From: Puniceicoccales bacterium
GTDB taxonomy: Bacteria; Verrucomicrobiota; Verrucomicrobiia; Opitutales; UBA9783
Direction of reading: 5' to 3'
Length of the DNA: 47,199 nt
NCBI GenBank assembly: GCA_031278975.1
Contig: JAITJL010000014.1
Location: 1-47,199, forward strand
In this document: positions 33,948 to 42,297 of the stretch, one piece after another
How the letters are laid out: every line of letters begins with the position of its first letter
Position numbering within the stretch: the first letter of the stretch is position 1
The notes under the pieces: model-generated
Seen by the model: the letters and a program-made list of their open reading frames with translations, nothing else
What the model was told of the DNA's origin: nothing
The model's database searches: none
Made by a program: the position numbers and the translations under genes

Positions 33948-34346
33948 CCCGGAGGATATCCATGCGGAATGCATGGGTATAATGGTAAATTTGTCCGATA
34001 AACGAAAGGAATTTTTGCCCAAAGATACCGGATGTGAAAAACATGTCCTGGCTCAAAAGACTGTGAGCGGTTTTTTAACTTTGTAAGCCAAAAAACGACT
34101 TGGGTCCACCCAAGAGGGGTGTTTTCTACGTTTTTTCAACAGGTGCAGCTAAGGATATCCAGGTGTGTTGCGTAGTTTAACTTATGAGCGTTAAAGTGCA
34201 TCTAAATCAGAGCATCACCCTTTTCGTACAACGACCGTTAAAATGGTTTCGGTATTCTTTCTTAGCACTCGCAATCATTTTCAAGCGCTTGCGAACAATC
34301 GTTTGTAACCTTATTGCTTAACGTACGTGAAATTTTATTGAATCCA
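33948..34346. other. Intergenic region after the glycosylase gene; contains a hairpin, no gene
   Basis: About 400 bases between two convergent genes. The only structure seen is an inverted repeat at 34099-34114. A plus-strand open frame that begins inside the glycosylase gene extends to 34086 and encodes no recognised protein, so I leave it out. Nothing else in the region is supported. Confidence 0.5.
34099..34114 (+). terminator. Possible rho-independent terminator
   Basis: CTTGGG-TCCA-CCCAAG is a perfect six-base stem with a four-base loop, preceded by an A-rich stretch and followed, after a GGGG-containing spacer, by T-rich sequence (GTTTTCTACGTTTTTT). It lies between convergent genes and could end transcription from the glycosylase side. 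The T run is displaced from the stem, which weakens it. Confidence 0.4.
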
Positions 34347-35369
34347 TTAATCTTCATTTATTTTCAGATGAGGGTTTAAGTGAACGGTAGGCGTTTCTTT
34401 CCCTTTGAGTGAAGTAAGAAAGGCGATCATGGAAGCATTGTCACCGCAGTAAGACTTTTCAGGTAAAAAAAGCGGTATGCCGTAATGTTGTGCAATGCGC
34501 TGGCATGCGTGGCGCAAGCGTTCGTTGTTGGCGACGCCTCCCGATAAACCTAAACTTTGGTAATGCGTTTGTTTTAACGCGCAAGATACCTTACGTGTCA
34601 ACGCATTCACAACAGCTTCTTCGTAGGCTGCACAAATCGATGGCTTATGATGTTCAATCCACGCTTTGGGGTGCTTGTCTAAAAAGTAACGCAAACTTGT
34701 TTTCAACCCGGAAAAACTGAACTGCCATTCGTCGCACTTTTTGAAAGCTTCGGGAAATTTAAAGGCTTTTGCATCTCCTTGTTTCGCTGCTTGTTCAATC
34801 AATGGGCCACCTGGATACGAGAATCCCAATAAACGCGCTCCTTTGTCTAAGGCTTCACCTGCAGCGTCATCCTGCGTTTGAGCCAATACCTCGAATGTAA
34901 AACGTGCATCCTTATGCGTCATTTTAAATAATAACGTATTGCCGCCGGACACCAGTAGGCCTAAATGGGGACATACGTGTTCCCAAGAGAAATTTGGTGT
35001 ATACACGTGAGCCATGAAGGGAGATAGCACGTGCCCTTGCAGATGATTGATGCCCATCAGTGGCTTGCGTAAAATGAGTTGTAAGGATTGAGCGTAAGCA
35101 AGTCCAACCCCTAAACATCCCATCAGACCAGGCCCGTGCGTTACTCCGATACCATCTAGATGCTTTAAATCTATGCTTAATTGAATTTTCTCAAGGAGTG
35201 TTTGAAAACCTACCAAGTGCTCACGTATGGCAATTCCAGGCATTACACCTCCATAGGGGCTATGGCAGTCGACTTGCGATAGCACTTGCTCGTAAATGAC
35301 ACCTTTGCCCGTTTCCCAAATGGCTATGGCCGATTCATCGCACGAACTTTCTAGGCCCAGGTAACGCAT
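34347..35369 (-). CDS. tsaD: tRNA threonylcarbamoyltransferase TsaD
   Basis: A 340-residue protein essential for the t6A37 modification of ANN-decoding tRNAs, acting in the cytoplasm with TsaB/TsaE. Family marks are LGLESSCDESAIA, GVTHGPGLMGCLGVGLAYA, the iron-binding H-x-x-x-H INHLQGHVLSPF, LLVSGGNTLL, and GLSGGVANNERLR with YCGDNASMIA. The length is normal. It stands just downstream of kdsC, 5 bp from its stop, so the two are likely co-transcribed. Confidence 0.96.
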   Translation of the reverse strand: MRYLGLESSCDESAIAIWETGKGVIYEQVLSQVDCHSPYGGVMPGIAIREHLVGFQTLLEKIQLSIDLKHLDGIGVTHGPGLMGCLGVGLAYAQSLQLILRKPLMGINHLQGHVLSPFMAHVYTPNFSWEHVCPHLGLLVSGGNTLLFKMTHKDARFTFEVLAQTQDDAAGEALDKGARLLGFSYPGGPLIEQAAKQGDAKAFKFPEAFKKCDEWQFSFSGLKTSLRYFLDKHPKAWIEHHKPSICAAYEEAVVNALTRKVSCALKQTHYQSLGLSGGVANNERLRHACQRIAQHYGIPLFLPEKSYCGDNASMIAFLTSLKGKETPTVHLNPHLKINED

Positions 35370-35374
35370 TGCGT

Positions 35375-35887
35375 TTATTCTCTCGCGCTTAAAATGAGGT
35401 CACACAACTCTCTTGCGGCACCTAACCCTCCCTTGTACTTTGAAATCCAATGACAGCTTTTTTTCACAACAGGCATGGCGTCTTGAGGGCATGTGGCAAA
35501 CCCGGCAAGTTTTAAAACAGGTATGTCTAAAACATCGTCCCCCATATAGGTAGTTTGTTCATAATCAATGTTTAATTCTTTACACAGAGCTTCGAAGACA
35601 GGTCGCTTATCTTGAATGTCCTGGAAAACGTGCTTTAGCCCCCAATCGGCAGCTCGCTTCTCAACAAATGCGGACTTTCTTGCCGTAATGATGGCCAAAT
35701 GATAACCCCGTTCTCGCGCAAGTCTGATACCGTATCCATCTTTTGAATTAAACACTTTCATACATTCCCCCTGTGCTCCGTAGTAAATTCGTCCATCGGT
35801 AAGTACCCCATCGACGTCAAATGCAATTAAACGAATCTTGCGTAGCATTTTTAAAACACTAGAGTCTATGGTCTTAGATCGTGACAT
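35375..35887 (-). CDS. kdsC: 3-deoxy-D-manno-octulosonate 8-phosphate phosphatase (KdsC)
   Basis: A HAD-type phosphatase of 170 residues from ATG 35887 (MSRSKT); a further ATG at 35848 (MLRKIRLIAFDVDG) is also possible. The frame stays open to 35992, but that start would run into nadK coding sequence on the other strand, so I reject it. Motif 1 is IAFDVDGVLTDGRIYYG (D nucleophile), motif 2 LAIITARKS, and the last Asp pair MGDDVLDIPVL. It removes phosphate from Kdo-8-P in the Kdo pathway of lipopolysaccharide. KdsB, the next step, lies at the window end. Confidence 0.92.
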   Translation of the reverse strand: MSRSKTIDSSVLKMLRKIRLIAFDVDGVLTDGRIYYGAQGECMKVFNSKDGYGIRLARERGYHLAIITARKSAFVEKRAADWGLKHVFQDIQDKRPVFEALCKELNIDYEQTTYMGDDVLDIPVLKLAGFATCPQDAMPVVKKSCHWISKYKGGLGAARELCDLILSARE

Positions 35888-35914
35888 AAGCGTAACATAG
35901 AAATGTTTTGAAAA

Positions 35915-36730
35915 ATGCACAATACAAAAACAATACCTATCCGGAGGATGGTTTTGGTGGTCAACGAAGTTAAACAAAGTGTTCAGCAGCAATTACCCTC
36001 AATCCTGGAGAATTGCAATAGAGCGGGTATGCATACAACGATGCACCCGCTTTCGCAGCTGGATATCCTTAAGACTGATGACTACGATGCCATCGTGAGC
36101 GTTGGTGGCGATGGAACACTTTTGAGCGTGGTCCCTTACGCATTGGCAACGAAAAAAACCATTATCGGTGTCAACTGTGGCAGACTGGGATTTTTAACCA
36201 TGTATTCCGTTGAAGATTTCGTACAAGCGCTGCCGTTATTCCTGCAAGGGAATTACAAGACCGTACGCAGACATATCCTGCAAGCGCAAACATGCGATCG
36301 AACCACTTTTTTCGCCCTTAACGATATTGTGATTAAATCAAAAGCTTTACGTTTAGTTCCCCTAGATGTTTATTTAAATTCAGGAGTATGGGTAACCCAC
36401 GCACGTTCGGATGGTATGATTTTTTGTACTTCCACAGGATCTACCGCGTACAATTTATCCGCTCACGGTCCCGTTTTACATCCCAGTAGCAGTACGTGGT
36501 GCATGACACCTATTTGTCCGCACGATTTTTTCAATCGTACCTTGGTGTTCGACAATTCCATCCATCTGTACGTAAAGACAAAAGAAGATGTAGAGGTTGT
36601 TGTGGATGGGAAGAAGCTACCAAACATCAAGCTGCCGCTGACCCTTGGAATTGCCAAAAAAACCATTGTTTTTACCCAACCTGACAACTTTTCGTATTTT
36701 GAAAACTTGCGAACAAAGTTTAATTGGTAA
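35915..36730 (+). CDS. nadK: NAD kinase
   Basis: A 271-residue NAD kinase that makes NADP+ from NAD+ and ATP. The family motifs are VSVGGDGTLLSVVPYA (GGDG), GVNCGRLGFLTMYS, LNDIVIKS and DGMIFCTSTGSTAYNLSAHGP. The length is slightly short of the usual 290 but nothing is missing. It is divergent from kdsC with only 27 bp between start codons, so the promoters must overlap the opposite gene. Confidence 0.96.
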   Translation: MHNTKTIPIRRMVLVVNEVKQSVQQQLPSILENCNRAGMHTTMHPLSQLDILKTDDYDAIVSVGGDGTLLSVVPYALATKKTIIGVNCGRLGFLTMYSVEDFVQALPLFLQGNYKTVRRHILQAQTCDRTTFFALNDIVIKSKALRLVPLDVYLNSGVWVTHARSDGMIFCTSTGSTAYNLSAHGPVLHPSSSTWCMTPICPHDFFNRTLVFDNSIHLYVKTKEDVEVVVDGKKLPNIKLPLTLGIAKKTIVFTQPDNFSYFENLRTKFNW

Positions 36731-36933
36731 TCCAAATACTTTGGCCATTGACTTGGTTCTACCACTTTCAAGTCAAATGAGCATTGCATAGAGAACAAGG
36801 GTGATGTTTTTTAATGGGACAGTAGACAAATTATAAGGTATTTTTCCAGCACAAATCCATCGACTTTGTAGTCGGAAAAAGACTTCAAACGTTGACTTTA
36901 CTGTGGCCATCGCATCTAATGAACAGGAGACGC

Positions 36934-37680
36934 ATGACTGACAATACGTTAAAAGTTGAAAACTTGGATCTTGAGATTGCGGGACAAAAAGTTTTGCAGG
37001 CGTTGTCGATGACTATTCGGCCATCCGAAGTACACATCTTGATGGGGCCGAATGGTGCTGGAAAAAGTTCGTTGGCAAAAGCAATCGTCGGTCATCCTCA
37101 TTATGCACCCCAAAGAGGACATATCATTTTTGACGAACAAAAAGTCGATCCATGGACACCTGACAAAAGAGCGCAAATGGGAATTTTTATGGCATTCCAA
37201 TCGCCTTGCGAAGTGGAAGGCGTCAGCGTTGCAAATTTTTTAAGAACGGCCATTCACGCTTACCCTCACTTACAAGCTTCTCAATACACTGCAACTCAAT
37301 TTTACAATCATCTTTACACCTTGATGGATCAAGTGGGGCTCAAGCGTGATTTTGCAGGTAGAGAACTCAATAAAGGATTTTCAGGGGGTGAAAAAAAACG
37401 CCTCGAGATGTTACAGATGCTACTTTTCCAACCTCGCTTGGCTATCTTGGATGAAATTGACAGCAGCTTGGACATCGAGGCATTCCAAATGGTTGTAGAC
37501 GCCATACATTTTTTGCAAAAAAATTGCAAGACCGGTTTCCTCATTGTTACCCATTCCATCCTTTTCATTGAACAAATTTGCCCATCGCATATTCACCTAT
37601 TAAAATTCGGACGCATCGTCCAATCCGGAGGTAAGGAGCTTTTGGCGCGTATCCAAAAGTTTGGTTTTAATGAAAATTGA
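36934..37680 (+). CDS. sufC: SUF Fe-S assembly ATPase SufC
   Basis: A 248-residue ABC-type ATPase of the SUF system. Walker A is GPNGAGKSSLAK, the signature is KGFSGGEKKRLEMLQ, and Walker B is LAILDEIDSSLDIE with the SufC-specific D-S-x-L-D. The start at ATG 36934 has an excellent ribosome site (AGGAGA, 6 bp upstream), while the longer open frame from 36892 does not. It works with SufB as the cluster-assembly scaffold. SufB follows 6 bp later, but no sufD, sufS or sufU gene follows in this window. Confidence 0.94.
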   Translation: MTDNTLKVENLDLEIAGQKVLQALSMTIRPSEVHILMGPNGAGKSSLAKAIVGHPHYAPQRGHIIFDEQKVDPWTPDKRAQMGIFMAFQSPCEVEGVSVANFLRTAIHAYPHLQASQYTATQFYNHLYTLMDQVGLKRDFAGRELNKGFSGGEKKRLEMLQMLLFQPRLAILDEIDSSLDIEAFQMVVDAIHFLQKNCKTGFLIVTHSILFIEQICPSHIHLLKFGRIVQSGGKELLARIQKFGFNEN

Positions 37681-37686
37681 AACGGC

Positions 37687-39084
37687 ATGACGCTGATGGA
37701 TTTAGATGTAATAATGAAAGAACAGGAGGCCGTAAAAACACCTTATGCATTCGATGCGGGTGAAGGTCTCAACGAAGGTACCATTCGTTACATGGTAGAA
37801 GCCAAAAAGGAATCGGATGCCTGGCTACAATTTCGTCTAAACGCTTTGAAAATGTTTCGTTCAAAGACGATTCCAACCTGGTTACCGACTTGGTTAAATG
37901 ATATTGATTATCAACGTTTAAGCTATTATATAGCCGAAAGTAGAAACGTAAGAAAAACTTGGGAAGAAGTCCCGACAAATATCAAACAAACGTTTGAAAA
38001 GTTGGGAATTCCAGAACGAGAACGTCGTTTTTTAGCAGGTGTGGAGGCTCAATTTGACAGCGAGTTTGCTTATGCAAAGATGCGTACTCAATTGGAGCAA
38101 CAGGGAGTTATTTTTACGGATTCGACGGAAGGGTTACGTCAATATCCGGAGGTATTTGAACCTTATTTTGCCAAGATAGTACCCGTTCACGATAATAAAT
38201 TTTCTGCCCTAAACAGCGCCGTCTTCAGCGGAGGAAGCTTTATCTACGTCCCCAAGGGTGTTAAGGTCCAACAACCTTTGCAGGCTTATTTTAGAATCAA
38301 CGCTGAACGTTCGGGCCAATTTGAACGCACGCTTATTGTTGTAGACGAAGGTGCTGAACTGACGTACATGGAAGGGTGTACGGCACCTGCATTTAATACG
38401 CAAAACCTGCATTCGGCCGTCGTCGAATTGGTGGTTAAAAAAGGAGCAAAACTGCAGTATATTACGGTACAAAATTGGTCCTCCAACGTACTCAATTTAG
38501 TTACCAAACGAGGTTGGGTGGAAGAAGATGCGGAGCTTCGATGGATCGATTGCAATATAGGTTCCCGCATAACGGTCAAGTATCCGGGTCTCATTTTAAA
38601 GGGGCGGAAAGCGAGAGGCGAAGTATTATCGATTGCTTTGGCGCACGATGGACAAAGGCAAGATACGGGAGCACGTGCATTGCATTTGGCCAACGAAACA
38701 TCATCCAACATTGTCTCCAAGTCTATCTCGATTGGGCAGGGATGGGCAGGCTATCGAGGTCAAGTGTACGTAAAACCGGGATTAGAACACTGCAAAAATA
38801 GCACGGAATGCCATTCTTTGCTGCTCGGTGAAACCAGTCCTACAGGAACTTTTCCAACACTTGAAATATTCGGAGATTCCCACAATGTACGGCATGAGGC
38901 CAGTATCGCCTGCATCGATGAAGAAAAACTTTTTTACCTACAGCAACGGGGTTTAAAACGTTCGGAGGCCATGAGCTTAAGTGTCAATGGCTTCGTCAAC
39001 GATTTGGTACGTATGTTTCCTCTTGAGTACAGCGTCGAATTAAAGAGACTCATTGACTTGGAAGTTGGCAATGCAGTTGGTTAG
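37687..39084 (+). CDS. sufB: SUF scaffold protein SufB
   Basis: A 465-residue SufB (family length ~480). Typical elements are [37 protein letters not shown], the conserved Cys in [31 protein letters not shown] and [14 protein letters not shown]. It holds the nascent Fe-S cluster in complex with SufC. In most Gram-negatives SufD is present as third subunit, but it is not beside sufB here, where 265 bases are followed by marC. Confidence 0.95.
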   Translation: MTLMDLDVIMKEQEAVKTPYAFDAGEGLNEGTIRYMVEAKKESDAWLQFRLNALKMFRSKTIPTWLPTWLNDIDYQRLSYYIAESRNVRKTWEEVPTNIKQTFEKLGIPERERRFLAGVEAQFDSEFAYAKMRTQLEQQGVIFTDSTEGLRQYPEVFEPYFAKIVPVHDNKFSALNSAVFSGGSFIYVPKGVKVQQPLQAYFRINAERSGQFERTLIVVDEGAELTYMEGCTAPAFNTQNLHSAVVELVVKKGAKLQYITVQNWSSNVLNLVTKRGWVEEDAELRWIDCNIGSRITVKYPGLILKGRKARGEVLSIALAHDGQRQDTGARALHLANETSSNIVSKSISIGQGWAGYRGQVYVKPGLEHCKNSTECHSLLLGETSPTGTFPTLEIFGDSHNVRHEASIACIDEEKLFYLQQRGLKRSEAMSLSVNGFVNDLVRMFPLEYSVELKRLIDLEVGNAVG

Positions 39085-39183
39085 TTGTAAAATTTTGACA
39101 TCCAGGTCGACAAATTGTCTTTTGAAAATTTAGCATCTAAAAGGGTTTCTAGGTCTGAGGTAGATCAATACACTATGTGAGAT

Positions 39184-39223
39184 CGTGCCGAAAAAAAGTT
39201 ATGTAGGCAAGTTGAAACGTTAC
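39184..39223 (+). repeat. 40-bp direct repeat, copy 1 (relic of the 5' end of lepB)
   Basis: These 40 bases are identical to 40011-40050. There they encode residues 5-17 of LepB and part of residue 18; here, upstream of marC, the same frame stops 29 bases later. An ATG lies just before both copies. This looks like a leftover of an earlier lepB start, separated from the present lepB by marC. Confidence 0.85.
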
Positions 39224-39348
39224 CTTTATGCTTCTTCAATACTATGTTGTAAATTTAAGAAAATTATTGAATAGAACTAAATTTTGGAATGAAAGTATTG
39301 CCGCAATTATTTTTTGGAACCAATTTTGATATTGCTTTACCGTAAAAA

Positions 39349-39996
39349 ATGGTATGGGATGAGTGGATGATGAGAGAAGATGTACAATATTTGCTAGAGA
39401 TGTACGCCAAGATGTTTGCGGCATGTTCGCCGATAGCGGCGGTGGTGTTATGTATCAGCATGACTCCCAACCATACGCCGAAAGGGCGTTGGAAGTTGGT
39501 GTGTAAGGCGTGCCACGTAGCTTTTGGGCTGCTGCTGATTTGTGCATTTTTTGGAGCGCGTCTTTTGGATTTATTGGGGGTTGACATGAATGCGTTCCGC
39601 ATTGCGGGAGGGCTTGTTTTGGGCATGATAGGGTTTGATTTATTGAAGTGTGAGTTTTCCGATGAGAACACCGCGGACCCGGAGAAAAAAGGACACACAC
39701 GGGCAAAAGACATCATCGTCACGCCCTTGGCTTTCCCAATTATTGCTGGACCCGGAGCTATTTCGTCCCTCATGATTGTGAAAAGTGATGCCTGCAACGA
39801 TGTGCAAACTTTTTTTGCGTACGTCAATGTCGTTTTATTGATGCTTACGTTGTATGGATTATTTTACTTGGCATCGGTTTGCTCAAAGCTACTCAGCCCC
39901 GCATTCATTCAAATTAGTTCACGTTTGTGCGGTCTCATTGTCTTGGCCATGTCAGCACAGTTTTTGGCATCCGGCGTCATGGGATTTTTTAAGTAA
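39349..39996 (+). CDS. MarC-family integral membrane protein
   Basis: A 215-residue membrane protein of the MarC (UPF0056) family, with about six hydrophobic segments. The signature TPLAFPIIAGPGAISSLMI is present, as is the cytoplasmic repeat partner (FAACSPIAAVVLCISMTP). The function of the family is not known; an earlier link with multidrug resistance was not confirmed. The start could also be the ATG at 39367. It lies between two copies of a 40-bp repeat, the second inside the start of lepB, suggesting that it was inserted between a lepB promoter region and the gene. Confidence 0.88.
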   Translation: MVWDEWMMREDVQYLLEMYAKMFAACSPIAAVVLCISMTPNHTPKGRWKLVCKACHVAFGLLLICAFFGARLLDLLGVDMNAFRIAGGLVLGMIGFDLLKCEFSDENTADPEKKGHTRAKDIIVTPLAFPIIAGPGAISSLMIVKSDACNDVQTFFAYVNVVLLMLTLYGLFYLASVCSKLLSPAFIQISSRLCGLIVLAMSAQFLASGVMGFFK

Positions 39997-39998
39997 AT

Positions 39999-41333
39999 AT
40001 GCTGCGTACGCGTGCCGAAAAAAAGTTATGTAGGCAAGTTGAAACGTTACTGCATTTGTGTTCCAAGGTCTTGAATTATCGTCGCGACGTATTACCCGAG
40101 GCGGTTGTGCAGCAACTTACAACCCAACAAAGCGATTTGAAATCTGCCTTGGGAGCATGGCTTCGCAAAGAAAATACCGAAACGCAGCTTCGTACCTTAT
40201 ACGTATCCCTGGATGGTGCCTTGATTAAGTATGGCAAAGGCCTGTACCCCCTCAACTTTTGGAACGAAAACGCTGAAATCTTGTGGGTCGCAGCCTTCTT
40301 GGCCATCACCCTACGCACGTTCTTTATTCAACCTTTTCGTATTCCCACCAATTCCATGTTCCCCTCCTTCTCCGGTATGCAGACCAAACTTTTCCCAGAT
40401 TCCCTCCACCCTCCTAATCTTCTCTCTAAACCTCTGCGTTGGATTTTGAAGGGGGCTGAAAATTATTATCTTAAGGCACCCTGTGACGGATACGTTACGA
40501 TTCCTTTGTTTGAACAAAAAGATGCCGTGCATTACAACTCGCACGTACGCTATGAAGTCGAGTACGGTAGAGAAATTGGAAATATGTGGCTGACGTTTTT
40601 GTTGCCTAAGCCTTATCGTGTATACATTTTTTACGTACACAATGAAATCGTCAGAGTTCGTGTCCCTTTTGAATTTAATGATATGGAAGCCGTAATTTGC
40701 AAAAAGTTTTTCCCCCAAGCCAAATCTTTGAGTGAAGTTTTAAAACATCAGTCCGTTGCATATTCAAATGCACGTGGGTTTTTACTGGAAACACGTCATC
40801 AAGTACGGCAAGGAGACTGCTTTTTGCATTTTGATATTTTTACGGGAGATATGCTGTTTGTGGATCGTATAACGTACCATTTTCGTCAGCCAAAAATTGG
40901 AGAAGCGGTGGTATTTAAAACGGAACAAATCCCTGCGATTGGTAAGGAGCAATATTATATAAAACGTTTGGTCGGGAAGCCTGGCGACGTATTGGAAATC
41001 AATGAGCAAGGCCAGTTATGGTTAAATGAAAAAGAGATTAGTGGCAGTTTGGCTTTTAGAGGGAACAATCATCGATTAGGTTTGTATCCGGGGTATCGGG
41101 CGTACGGTAACTTACAATTAGGACAGAGTTTGCGGGTGCCCGAAAAATATTTTTACGTACTTGGAGATAATTCCCCTTTTAGTTACGACAGTCGTTATTG
41201 GGGATTTGTTCCTCAACGATCCGTGGTAGGTAAGGCGAGTTTTGTGTTACACCCTTTTTCGTGGCGTTGGGGGACTGCCGAACGGGATAAAGCTAATCCC
41301 GATGCCAATGCCTCCGATTATGTCTTTCAGTAA
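39999..41333 (+). CDS. lepB: Signal peptidase I with large insert
   Basis: A 444-residue signal peptidase I, longer than the enterobacterial enzyme (324). A transmembrane segment (ILWVAAFLAITLRTFFI) precedes the catalytic Ser in FRIPTNSMFPS. The base Lys is in QYYIKRLVGKPGD and the C-terminal motif is LGDNSPFSYDSRYWGFVP. About 190 residues separate the Ser and Lys boxes, an extended insert of the kind I associate with PVC-group bacteria. The N-terminal 80 residues are a cytoplasmic helical region. It starts 2 bases after marC. The N-terminal codons form the second copy of the 40-bp repeat. Confidence 0.92.
   Translation: MLRTRAEKKLCRQVETLLHLCSKVLNYRRDVLPEAVVQQLTTQQSDLKSALGAWLRKENTETQLRTLYVSLDGALIKYGKGLYPLNFWNENAEILWVAAFLAITLRTFFIQPFRIPTNSMFPSFSGMQTKLFPDSLHPPNLLSKPLRWILKGAENYYLKAPCDGYVTIPLFEQKDAVHYNSHVRYEVEYGREIGNMWLTFLLPKPYRVYIFYVHNEIVRVRVPFEFNDMEAVICKKFFPQAKSLSEVLKHQSVAYSNARGFLLETRHQVRQGDCFLHFDIFTGDMLFVDRITYHFRQPKIGEAVVFKTEQIPAIGKEQYYIKRLVGKPGDVLEINEQGQLWLNEKEISGSLAFRGNNHRLGLYPGYRAYGNLQLGQSLRVPEKYFYVLGDNSPFSYDSRYWGFVPQRSVVGKASFVLHPFSWRWGTAERDKANPDANASDYVFQ
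40011..40050 (+). repeat. 40-bp direct repeat, copy 2 (within lepB)
   Basis: Identical to 39184-39223. This copy is in the intact lepB reading frame and starts at its fifth codon, so it is presumably the functional version. Confidence 0.85.
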
Positions 41334-41696
41334 TCGGTTTTTATTCAACATTGCTTATCTCTTAGGTACGAAGCAAAGAGAGGCAGGGGCCACTGCCCGT
41401 GGACAAATTAAAATTTGAGTCGGTAGGGTATAATGTTTGGGTGGAAGTAAACGAAAGTGAGTATGGTATATGCCAATTGGAATACCATGTAATTGATGGA
41501 GGTAAAATACCAACGAGAGGTCTTGAATCCCGGCGCCTGTTCGCATGTCCAAAAAATAGTGCCAAAGCCGTTAAAAAGTATGCCCGGCATTGTCGGGGAG
41601 AAGATGGGCTTTGATAAGGGGCATGGGCATTTTTTGGGGTTGCGCCGCCGAGATATGCGATTTCTGTCTTAATATGAGGATTAAAAAGTCCATTTT

Positions 41697-41778
41697 GTAA
41701 CACACATACCTTCTATGACTATGTTGAACTCTTCTTTAAACAATCATCAAAAGCTCGACTTTGCAATACACAAATGCT
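41697..41778 (-). pseudogene. Diverged, frameshifted copy of the small gene at 42035-42286
   Basis: Read on the minus strand, this segment aligns with 42153-42235 with only short gaps. The translation KEEFNIVIEGMCV parallels KGELNITVEGICI in the intact copy. One extra base in the LMI region shifts the frame, and the following frame stops soon after. This points to a duplicated, broken copy. Confidence 0.5.
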
Positions 41779-42034
41779 TTTCAGCTTCCAGTAGGAACAT
41801 CCACGGAAATAGGTATCTTGAGACAGACAATAGGGTTGGATCGCCGGGTTATTTCATGGGACAAAAAATCTAGATAAATATGGATTGAATATACTTTAAT
41901 CTTATATTTGTGAGCGTAGTCATTGTATTCGTTGCTAGTTTTGGATGGTTTTCGCAGTACTTTTTAGGAAAGTGTGTTTTAAGGGTCCATAGCATAGGCA
42001 TCGATTGGACTACAATACTTTGTTACGTTGAACG

Positions 42035-42286
42035 TCAAGGACTCCAAGATTCAGGGCAGCTTTCTAGGAAGCTGTAAAGCCCATCAGGCCTAAGAATTAC
42101 AGGGTACTCTATAATTTTCCACTTTACGTTACGTTGCATGGCTCGAATATTTGTAATACATATGCCTTCTACTGTTATGTTGAGTTCTCCTTTTAAAATC
42201 ATCAGAGGCCCGACCTTGCACGATGCATAAATGCTAAATATATTGTGTTCTAAACGGATATTTTTAAGCAAATTAACTTGTCGCAT
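42035..42286 (-). CDS. Small protein of unknown function, divergent from lptD
   Basis: An 83-residue frame starting MRQVNLLKNIRLEHNIF and containing ASCKVGPLMILKGELNITVEGICITN. The strand-rich middle is shared with a broken neighbour copy at 41697-41778, with mostly conservative amino-acid changes. That suggests it was coding in the past. No family is recognised and no ribosome site is evident. The start lies 11 bases from the chosen lptD start, so the two would share a very small promoter region; it may be a relic. Confidence 0.35.
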   Translation of the reverse strand: MRQVNLLKNIRLEHNIFSIYASCKVGPLMILKGELNITVEGICITNIRAMQRNVKWKIIEYPVILRPDGLYSFLESCPESWSP

Positions 42287-42297
42287 GTTTGGAAAAA

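Larger units (their letters stand above)
41334..42297. other. Gene-poor region with a decayed tandem duplication and small uncertain frames
   Basis: About 960 bases between lepB and lptD with no confident gene. It includes two diverged copies of an ~82-bp element (41697-41778 and 42153-42235) and several short frames. A 71-codon plus frame (41399-41614), a 113-codon minus frame (41362-41703) and a 55-codon plus frame from GTG 41910 to 42077 are all without recognisable products. The region resembles a degenerating gene tract. Confidence 0.5.

Noticed and set aside
33880-34086. 68-codon plus-strand frame reaching beyond the glycosylase gene
   Set aside because: It starts inside the glycosylase gene in another frame and has no motif or ribosome site.
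35375-35992. Long form of kdsC starting at 35992
   Set aside because: It would overlap the nadK coding start on the opposite strand by 78 bp, and the family N-terminus is matched better by the starts at 35887 or 35848.
41399-41614. Short plus-strand frame (71 codons) after lepB
   Set aside because: No ribosome site, no family and opposing frames of similar length in the same place; kept only as part of the gene-poor region.
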